The notes below the pieces were generated by a model. It had not been told where the DNA came from. It ran no database searches and saw only the letters and a program-made list of their open reading frames with translations. The translations under genes were made by a program, and so were the position numbers. Of a stretch of 64,000 bases of DNA, positions 40,816-64,000 are shown in pieces. The DNA lies in NCBI GenBank assembly GCA_949361645.1, contig OX442431.1:6974055-7038054 (forward strand), read 5' to 3'. Each line of letters starts with the position of its first letter. The first letter of the stretch is position 1. The DNA is from Spongilla lacustris. Taxonomy: Eukaryota; Porifera; Demospongiae; Spongillida; Spongillidae.

Positions 40816-41911
40816 GCTGAATAGTAAGTCAGTAGGGTGCATGAATTATGGATGTGTGTACATGTATATGTATTAGTATGTAGTGGGTGCATGTGTGTAT
40901 TATACATGTAATGCAGATAAGCATTTCATATTTATCTGTAGAGTGAAATCATTTATAAAGGGTGTTGACTCCGCTCTGCCAACTGACTCTAGCCATATGC
41001 ATCCAATCAAAATGTGCTATGATTTTGTATGTATGACTGACAACCAATCAAAATTGATTTAAGTTTGAGATGGTGAGTGAGTATAAATATCCATAATTAT
41101 TATAGCTTTTAAAAAAAATATCACGAGGTTTAGCAACAGTGACAAAAGACATAGATATAGTGATGATGAAAATGAGCCATGCTCTACTTCACCAATTCTC
41201 GATCTGGCTATTGTTACCTTATTCAAGCTTCCATGTTCGGGAACTTCTAGTCCTTTCTCCTCTGTCAGTTATTAACTAATTGCATTTGTGCTGATGCTAC
41301 ATACATTCATAATATCATGCGTCACTGCATTCCTCCAGACATGACATACGTTGGGATAATAATGTTATGTAATCGCAGGACAGAAATGAGTACAGAGTTC
41401 ACCAGACTAATGCATATCAGGTTGGGAACGAGTCTAAATTCATTCCATAGGATTACGCAATGGCAGTGCATTATCACTTTAGTGCCAGCATCTGCGTGTA
41501 TTTGCATGCCATATCAACACAACATGCTTAGACGCCATGTCAACAGACCAGTTCCTCACACCACCTAGCCACCGAGTTTACTGGTACACAGAGCCAAATG
41601 GTTAATCCAAGTAATAGTACTACCAGTTGGTCCAAGAGCCAGTTGCTCCACCACAGTATACATACCACATCACACATACCACATCCACATCATACACAAT
41701 TAACACGCAACACTTAATAAGCAGTAGGCATAAATAAAACCTAGCTAACTTACAAATATTTTTATTTATTTATTTTATTTTTGAGCAGAGGATAATAATA
41801 TAACAAACAAATAGGGAATACATTACATAAGGCAAAAACAAAAATAAACAAAAATAGGTAGGTGATACATTTTAACATGAGAGAACAGAGCACACATATA
41901 AACACACAAAC
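40816..41911. other. No recognised gene
   Basis: Unique AT-rich sequence. The part next to 41912 is the likely 3' UTR of the minus-strand RT remnant. Confidence 0.5.
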
Positions 41912-42320
41912 TTATTCTTGTACGCTGGGAAGTCCTATGCCATCAACCATGTCCAGTGCACTCCTCCATTTTACACGGGAACCTCGAAGACATACATTTG
42001 TGGCTCTGATGATGGCGAATGTTAAACTAGCCCTCAGCCATCCCATCACTTCTCCATACGACTTTCCCCATTTAAGGCAAATGTGTTCAGAAAGATGCTT
42101 AAGATAATAGGTTGCTTCAAGTTCCAAAGCACCATCAACGGAAACCACAAATGGTGTAAATGAGGCTCGTCTAGCATTAGCAGCATTGTTGTATTTTTTC
42201 TTCTTTTCTGCTTCTGCTGATGCTAGAATTGCCACTACACTTCTGTTAACATGAGATGGTGCATCTGTGTCTATAACATGTATGTCAAAGAGTGCTTGAG
42301 TCTGAGGCTGCCAAACCCCT
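41912..42320 (-). pseudogene. C-terminal fragment of the RT element family
   Basis: From about 42320 the minus strand reads GVWQPQTQALFDIHVIDTDA then ILASAEAEKKKKYNNAANAR, RASFTPFVVSVDGALELEAT, LKWGKSYGEVMGWLRASLTF and AIIRATNVCLRGSRVKWRS to a stop at 41912. This is the conserved C-terminus of the retroelement represented at 1-1285. It is open over about 130 codons but has no upstream RT. Its 5' truncation point abuts CACCCTAACCCTAACC. Confidence 0.75.
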
Positions 42321-42542
42321 CGTACACCACCCTAACCCTAACCAAAAACTTACAAATATTAATTTTTATCTTGTTCTCGGCTTTATTCCATTTATTATTA
42401 TAATATGAGCGTTTTGTAACTGTACACAACCCAACACACATAATGCATACACAACACTTAAGCAGTAGGCATAAATAAAACCTAGCTAACACACACCTAC
42501 TCCCGGAAAAATTCTTATAGTAGTAAGCTGTTACAACACATT

Positions 42543-42990
42543 TTAGATGTAATTGGAATGCACAGACACAGTACAAAGGCACACAGAAAGGACGATGACA
42601 ACCACAGAGGGATGCAGAGGGGTGCAGAGGGTAGCTCAAGTGGTGTCCCGGCGAATAGTCTGTATCTTCAGACTGTCCACCAGTACACAAGCTGCCTCAT
42701 TGCTGGCACCACAGTAGAGGGACGATGAGAACACTGTTAGGAGGCGGCCATGTTGCTGGATCTGAGGAAGAAGACATGATTATCTGGTCCTAACAAAAGA
42801 CATGATATTGTGTGTATTAAGGAAAGCAGTACACGATAAGGGGCAACACTTTCCCCCACATACTGCAATGTTAATATAGAAGAACGCTGCACCAGTACAT
42901 GTAATAGCAATCCACGATAACATTATAAAATACCACACCCCTTTTTGGTTCCCCCCCCCCCCCCCCCCCCCCCCCCACCACTGCAGGTGG
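42543..42990 (-). pseudogene. Solo duplicate of the last exon of the Nudix-PPP phosphatase gene
   Basis: 42636-42761 copies the 126-bp terminal exon at 50521-50646, stop included. It keeps an open frame (HGRLLTVFSSSLYCGASNEA then ACVLVDSLKIQTIRRDTT) with only two apparent residue changes. Downstream UTR and about 220 bp of the preceding intron are also copied, ending in a poly-C run near 42952-42976. No other phosphatase exon is present, so it cannot make an enzyme. The copied intron has only one or two of the 27-bp units that number about 44 in the parent. Confidence 0.9.
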
Positions 42991-43360
42991 TAGGGTGACA
43001 AGCCTATACATGTATCAAGATTTGTGCAGAACTGTTATGTAATATTGTTGTGAATATCATTATGTTATATATGCACATTAATTTTAGTGTTAGGTTACGT
43101 GGTAGTAATGTGCTTTACTGCATGTACTTGTATTACGGCAGTGGCGGCCCACAAGCCATAGAACTATATAGTTATGTATTGCATGCTTCGGATGTGGTAT
43201 CGATGTTAAATCAGACGCTCGAAAGCCAAAGACGTTGTTGTAGTGTGGAAAGCCTTCCTAATAGAATGGCAAAAACATCTCTGCCCTCAACAAACGCTAT
43301 TGCTACATCTAGCTGTTCTTGCTTCGTACTTGGGTAGCCCAACTCTTCAGCTGCCTAAGG

Positions 43361-43430
43361 CCCGGCGCAAATGGTCGGACCGGTAGGGCTTTAGCCCGAC
43401 CACTTTTGTCCAAAAAAAAGAAAAGGAAGA
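43361..43430. repeat. Fragment related to the CCGGACC-rich DNA transposon
   Basis: AAGGCCCGGCGCAAATGGTC and GGACCGGTAGGGCTTTAGCC with GACCACTTTTGTCC recall the GGTCCGGCAAGTCCGGCTTT start of the insertion at 44741. Borders are unclear. Confidence 0.35.
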
Positions 43431-44024
43431 GCTCCAGTAGTCCGAATGTGGGCGAATGTTCGCATTGGTAATGCTTGAGGTGCACATATTACATGAATAT
43501 ACCAAGGAGTTTACTGGATTCGCAACGCAGCGGCTACCCAAGTAGTGACGTCACGTTATATGAGTGACAAGGTTTCGCCCTTTTCTTGAACTCAGGTTTT
43601 TCGTTTTTCTGGAGGTTCCCATTGGTGTCTGTTAGTTTTTATCGTCGAAAATTCAGCTTATTGACTTCATATTGCAAAGCTGTAATATTTTAACAACTAA
43701 ATGTATGTGAAACCATGAGGCTCCATGACTTCCGTATCTACTAGTGTTCTTTGATCTTTCTGGCGACTTTCAGAAAGGCTTTCTAATTTCTGTTGCGACA
43801 AATCACTCGATCACAAGCGACTGATCATTACATGATAATGGAACGATATGTCGAAGGTTTTATTAAATTTAGTACGCACATGACTATTAAATAAATTCAT
43901 TCCGGTATCCGTATAAGCAGCTACTGTTGATACTACTTCACTCAAGAAGGAATGAATATTTCAAACTACTGGCATGCGCTCAGTCGCACCCCTTCTTTGA
44001 GTCAGCAGAAGGTCATGAGCAGGG

Positions 44025-47740
<3,716 letters not shown>

Positions 47741-48474
47741 AACAGTGCAGTAGGTAAGCAAGTAAAGTTTATATGTGTGTATAAATGTGAAGGCGTATGT
47801 ATATGAGTGCTGTGTAGTTGTGCATTTGTGGTGTGCATGTGTGTGTGTACATGCAGTGTGGGCATTTCCCAAATGGGGCAAATCTTAGTGTCTATATGGG
47901 ATTCTGCTAATTGTGCTGCCTTGGTTACTTGGTATTGTGCTAATGCCTTGGTTACTTGTGCTAACACATTTATTGTTTTTTATTCTTTAGCCATCCCGAC
48001 AAGTCCTGCTCATTAACCACCAATCATTGTATTCTGTCTTGTGAACTGAATTCATTTATCAATATTTATTCACACAAATATAGAGGTTTATTGTTATGTG
48101 ATCACATGACTATAAATAGGTTTTGAGACTTATGTCACATAACTAATGTATGACGTACTGTTACATGGCTCTAAAGGCTAGAAAGCTTTGCATTGCTCCA
48201 GAACGATCTTTGATCATCTCTAAGATCTGAAACTATAATGTACATGCAAGCTTCGTGTACTTATTTTCCATTGATTTCATTCTAAGCAATGATTTGTGTT
48301 GTAAGCATACATTCGCTATATCGAAAGCAATCTTGTAATCCCTTTTACGTTCCATGGTAAGGTTAGAAACTGTACAAAGAGATCCTGCACTGGTGTTAAT
48401 AAATACATTTGGTTTCAGCCCTTTGTACATGTGTTATAAACTAATCAAGAGTACTGATTTGATCATTTCAATGT

Positions 48475-48648
48475 ATTGGGCTATTCCAACATTAAACCAT
48501 ATACTATACCCCCATGGATGAAAAAAATATGGTGTCCAGGGGTGGGGGGGGGGGGGGTGGTGTCCAGGGGCCATTTACAAGTCTGTTCCGGGGGAGGCAA
48601 TTATGGTCATCCACAGGGGTGTATGGTTAAATAATGGAATAACCCAAT
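48475..48648. mobile_element. MITE with ATTGGGCTATTCCA ends
   Basis: Left end ATTGGGCTATTCCA and right end TGGAATAACCCAAT are inverted copies with one mismatch. CATTAAACCATA / TATGGTTAAATAATG extends the inversion. Length 174 bp, with a poly-G run inside. A related right end lies at 62180-62193. Confidence 0.75.
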
Positions 48649-49911
48649 GGCTTCGGCTGTGAATCCTGTTATCCCTCCCTCTGGTGCAGACACAGAACAA
48701 GATGGGTTCTTTTGCACCCCCCCCCCCCCTCCCTTCCCACCAACTAGGTTCAATCCAATGAAATAACTACATTAAATCATAGATATTAAGAGTAATACTC
48801 TAATATTAGATCACAATTGGTAAATTGCCGTACATAGTCGAGTTTGTTCTGTCCAGTGTGAAACAAATTACATTGATTTAACTACACTGTCAGTACATGA
48901 TTTTCACGCTATCAGCAAGCCATGCTCTTTTTGATTGCATTGCCTCGTCCCAATGTATACAAAGCCTTTGTGGTTATTTGAGGTATTATTATTAGTGACT
49001 ATATATACGCATGCATATATCTCCCTATTTGAATTGTCTTGTCTACATGTACAGTGAGTGGTGATACATGTGCATGTGTAACTAGTTAGGAGCCAGGTCA
49101 CTTCAGGTTCAAACCAAGCAGTGACTATCATGCAGTATTATTGGAGCACGCTATTACCGGTCCGTCCATTGGTCGCAGGCTCACCAAAGAGACAAGCAAA
49201 CCTAACTGAAGCTGCAGAAACCTGCACTATTGTACAATAGTTCCTGCCAGCAAAAAAATAAAAATAAAAATAAAGAGTAACTGCTGGATACCAATCGGCA
49301 ATCTGACATCAATCCAACACAGGGCTCCTTTGTGAAGGTGGAAGTGAGGAGCAGTTGGATGTTAGTGGGTCTATGTAGGTTACTGAGTCATCTATTCTTT
49401 CGAATTTTTTCTCACGGTTGTAATCAGCTGGTTGTAATATTTCTACAGCAGTTAAAAAAAAAAAATCCAAAAGATCAATTATGAAAGTGTAATGCATACG
49501 ATTAAAGCGAATGGCTAACCTGGCATTGTTACATATTCATATAGGCCCCCCTATACATGTACATCACTCCCATCTCCAAATTTAATTATTGTACTTTAGA
49601 ATCGTTAACTGCTAGTTAGAGTTTGTCTTGCTTTGTCTCATTGATTCGCTTTGGAGGGTGTTAAAATAGATACAAAACAAAAAAATGATTACGCGGCAAC
49701 CCATGCCCCAAACTTGCAACCAAGCAATGAATTTTAGCTCTACATGAGACTTGCAATTGTCTCCATCGGCTATTATATAAAAAGTGAGAAACAGGGCAGT
49801 TTTCTTCACCGTCCAGTTTAAACCGGTACCTGCTCGCATACATGTATGACACACATGAAAAAATTTTCATCTATGGTTTCATTGCATCCGCTTCATATGT
49901 TACACACACAT

Positions 49912-49914
<3 letters not shown>

Positions 49915-49970
<56 letters not shown>

Positions 49971-49995
49971 ACATGCACACACACACACACACACA
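49915..49995. repeat. (CA)n microsatellite
   Basis: CA run with one CCACATG interruption. Confidence 0.95.
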
Positions 49996-50520
49996 TGCTG
50001 AATTAGTGGCAGTTTTACATGGGGAGGAGCTCGTAATCCTAACGAAACTTACTACCTCATGTCCAGAGTGAGTCGAAGTTTTTTCTACCATCTCTACTAT
50101 TTAATCGTCAATAGAATTGATCCTATCGTTTGATTCATATACATTTCACGTACATGTACGTGAAAGTTATCATGCCGTAGTCTACGTGATGATGAGTGAT
50201 ATGATTCACAAAATGGTACTAGTACTAGGCACTTGACAAATGTATGCAGGCAGTTAACTTACGTCCGTCATAATATAAGCCGTCAATTTAACAAAAAACT
50301 AAAAGCCACCACGCCCAATGTTTACATGTCAGTGACGTACATATAAAATTGCGCACCTACGCCCAGTTATTACACAGATCTTAAGCTGCTGCACCACTGA
50401 AAATTACATGTACACAATTGCAACAACACAATTTTACATGCACAGCACAGATACAGCACAAAGGCACACAGAAAGGACAATGACAACCACAGAGGGATGC
50501 AGAGGGATGCAGAGGGAAGC

Positions 50521-60256
<9,736 letters not shown>

Positions 60257-60286
60257 GCGCTTTGCAGTAACTCACAATTATCAACC

Positions 60287-60302
60287 GGCTTTTCTAAAAG
60301 CC
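60287..60302 (+). terminator. Histone mRNA 3' stem-loop, copy 1
   Basis: GGCTTT-TCTA-AAAGCC followed by ACCA, 31 bases after the stop. It matches the SLBP-bound element of replication-dependent histone mRNAs. Confidence 0.93.
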
Positions 60303-60574
60303 ACCATTTGTCCAAGGGTTATCGCCACCTTTCGAATCTGCTCAACTGACGGTATACAGTATTGTGCACGTTAAACTGTAACGGGTGGGTATTTAAACCA
60401 CTAGCTGTGTAATTCTCCCTTTATTGCCGGTCAACCTACATTGTGTAGGGGTAACTTATCAAATGCAATAAGCAATTTTTTTTATTCTTGCAAATTTGTA
60501 GCTAGGTAAATGTCATCTAAAGTATAGATTTAGGGACAATCAACAGTTCCATCTGTAAAATTGGTTGTTGTAGT

Positions 60575-61975
60575 TAAAGCTCTCTGACCGTGGTCCATCC
60601 TTACCCCTAGCTTCTCCCGCTTTAAAGCTTACCCCTGAGGCAGAGATAATATATAAAGGGATTGGAAACGCATCACGTGCGCCCATAGAGTCTATGCTTG
60701 ACCGTGCGTACCATCCGACCATGTGTGAATCGCACGTGTTGTAAAGTGTGAAATGGGGTCTAAAAATCGACAGTTTGTTCCAACCAAGAAGAGAAGGGAC
60801 TTTTCACTGCTGTGGGAAGGTAGGCTACTACAGGCACCTCGTGCTGCTCTATTTTAAAACGGCTAAAAGTGTTCTATCGCGCTTTTTAAAAGCGTTATTT
60901 GGCCAAAATGGCGATTGTCCGTAGTGCCTTTTTTTGTGGGACAAAATCTTAGGAATCCCGAGTCTCTTCATTCTGAAAATCACTACAAAACATGCTAGGT
61001 GATTGAACTTTTGCGTGGTGTGGTTTGTTTGTAGCGACTATGCTCGGAACTGAGCCAGTACAATGTCGGGTAGGGTAATTTTGTGGGACAGTTCACCCTT
61101 CATCGAGCACGTCAGGTACCTAAAACCTATATTGTCTTGTAGCTGTTGCGTCATATTTTTGCGTCCAAATGCTTTTACGTATAAGTCACGAATGCTACAC
61201 GGCATGCGCTTCTTCAAAGGTGATGGGTAAAAGAAAATTTAAACTGGGGAGAACCAAGGAACGCGCGAAGCATTCGTTTATAGTGTCCATTGAACGCAAG
61301 AATGTCAGTGTTCACGTTTCCTCTATAGCTATTACAAGATATCAACTTGAGGCTAGAGTTGATCCATCGCCGTCGACTTGCACTGTCTCTGTGCCAGTCA
61401 TATCAGAAGGTGTTGTTCAAACTGGACAGTGGCTGGTCAGCTTGTTCTAATCTGTTTTGTTGATGTTCAATGGATTGAGTGTGTGTGTCCTTTGAGATTT
61501 TTGTTGCTATTGAACTTGAAATACGTACATGTAACCATCTGCATGCTTGTCAGCCTGTAAACCTGTCATCAGTTGTAAGACTAGTAACACCAGCAATCAA
61601 GAGCAAATTATGTGTTTGTTGTATTGGTCAATGCTCAGTGCAGGCTGGTCCAAGAGCACCTTACTGGACATGGGCATTAGGAAGTATAAGGACAAGAAAA
61701 AACACAGAACTGACTGAGGAAGCAAATTGTAGTATACACGTACATGTGCATTGAAAAAAACGTCCACAGCTCTTGTGGGTTTGATACACCTATAAGGATT
61801 CGGTACGGATGGCACGCGTTAATATGTGATAAGTGGGCTCATTTCCAATCCCTTTATATATAATCTCTGCCTGAGGTACAGCTCCAAGTTCGTAACTCGA
61901 AGGGCCTAAAGCTCTCTGACCGTGGACCATGGTTCATCCTTACCCCTAGCTTCTCCCGCTTTAAAGCTTACCCCC
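60575..61975. repeat. Paired direct repeats flanking the inverted-repeat segment
   Basis: TAAAGCTCTCTGACCGTGG and CCATCCTTACCCCTAGCTTC with TCCCGCTTTAAAGCTTACCC occur at 60575-60633 and again at 61907-61975 in the same orientation. The second copy has a small insertion. Confidence 0.85.
60639..61871. mobile_element. Candidate DNA element bounded by inverted repeats, with unrecognised coding pieces
   Basis: GGCAGAGATAATATATAAAG then GGATTGGAAA at 60639-60668 is inverted at 61842-61871 with one mismatch, and weaker similarity continues inward. Inside, 60753-60819 reads as a possible first exon (MGSKNRQFVPTKKRRDFSL, then a GT donor). 61223-61450 is an open frame starting MGKRKFKLGRTKERAK and ending in a stop. 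Both starts are Lys/Arg-rich. I do not recognise a transposase, and it could equally be a small gene with palindromic flanks. Confidence 0.4.
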
Positions 61976-62068
61976 GGGCCAGTTCGTAACTCGGAGGGCC
62001 AGAGCCCAGTTCTATTATTAGCAAAATGAGTGCATTATACATTTATTACGTCTCCAGGCTTATAAATG

Positions 62069-62193
62069 CCCCCCCCCCCCCCCCCCCCATCCCCGGACAA
62101 GCTTCTATTTTATTCGAATTCCATCCCCCCTGGACACGCTTACCTTTTATTGTCATCCATGGGGTATACGGATAAATATTGGAATAGCCCAAT
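62069..62193. mobile_element. Fragment of the ATTGGGCTATTCCA MITE family after a poly-C run
   Basis: Right end TATTGGAATAGCCCAAT with CATCCATGGGGTATACGG upstream, as in the MITE at 48475-48648. The left end is missing and a run of about 20 C (62069-62088) lies at the break. Confidence 0.6.
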
Positions 62194-63655
<1,462 letters not shown>

Positions 63656-63688
63656 GCGCTTTGCTTCAACTTACTGTCATCTTCAATT

Positions 63689-63704
63689 GGCTTTTTTCAA
63701 AGCC
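63689..63704 (+). terminator. Histone mRNA 3' stem-loop, copy 2
   Basis: GGCTTT-TTTC-AAAGCC followed by ACCA, 33 bases after the stop. Confidence 0.93.
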
Positions 63705-64000
63705 ACCATTCCTCCAAATGTTTTACGCCTTGTCGATCTGTTTGTAATTTGTGTTTACAGGTGGCAGTTTTCTCTGCAAATCTCTAGCGCTATGCATATT
63801 TAGAGCAGGAGTAATTTTACGGCAATGGTATAGCATTATCAACTTCTAACCTGTATACTTTTTAAAAAAATTGAATCAAATCACACTGAACACAAGCAGA
63901 CAGTACAACACACAGAACATGCAAGGTAAGCCATGTTGGGTCATGATGATTGGGATATTGACTGACAGGTCACAGTTCTTCAAAGAAGGCTATCCTTGCC
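63705..64000. other. No gene seen
   Basis: Nothing recognised on either strand up to the window edge. Confidence 0.5.

Larger units (their letters stand above)
47741..50520. other. Intergenic; one MITE and microsatellites, no gene recognised
   Basis: Contains the 48475-48648 MITE, a CA run at 49915-49995 and poly-C near 48716. No convincing exon series on either strand. Confidence 0.5.

Noticed and set aside
42329..42343. Telomere-like CCCTAACCCTAACC
   Set aside because: Only about two units at the truncation point of an RT fragment. It may reflect element biology but is too short to call an interstitial telomere.

Overview
The window is nuclear DNA from an animal. It has spliced genes with short GT-AG introns, replication-type histone H3 genes ending in the metazoan histone stem-loop, a MondoA/ChREBP-type bHLH-zipper gene, and many decayed transposons and micro/minisatellites. 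The gene style (many tiny exons, MIB-ankyrin-kinase fusions, abundant poly-C runs and minisatellites) suggests a non-bilaterian metazoan, most likely a demosponge. The species is an inference; no sequence here names it.

Layout. 1-1285: frameshifted reverse-transcriptase remnant (minus). 1921-10826: Mondo/MLXIP-type transcription factor (minus), 13 exons reconstructed in one continuous frame; its N-terminal exons are not visible and a 200-N assembly gap lies just upstream (11301-11500). 13382-27510: a 33-exon gene (plus) encoding about 1090 residues: possible N-myristoylation start, two MIB/HERC2 domains, ankyrin repeats and two tandem TKL-like kinase domains. 27511-36300: repeat-rich land holding a stray copy of two exons of that gene, RT and LINE remnants, and one member (A) of an unrecognised gene family. 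36325-40815 and 43838-47740: a direct segmental duplication carrying two further members (B and C), with a DNA transposon inserted in only one copy. Between them lie another RT remnant and a solo duplicate of the last exon of the phosphatase gene. 50521-59611: a 13-exon gene (minus) encoding about 849 residues with a Nudix-like N-terminus, a degenerate EF-hand-like segment and a complete PPP phosphatase domain. 59612-59845 is a shared divergent promoter. 59846-60256 and 63245-63655: two histone H3 genes with identical proteins, flanking a candidate inverted-repeat element.

How the genes relate. Mondo proteins sense sugar phosphate and act with Mlx in the nucleus; the MIB-ankyrin-dual-kinase is probably a signalling scaffold/kinase; the Nudix-PPP protein is probably a Ser/Thr phosphatase with a ligand-sensing N-terminus. 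Nothing shows that they form a pathway.

The most unusual structural theme is tandem repeats that copy functional splice sites. It occurs at least twice in the Mondo gene and two or three times in the phosphatase gene. All exon boundaries were read by eye from splice signals, reading phase and family motifs, without transcripts or searches.
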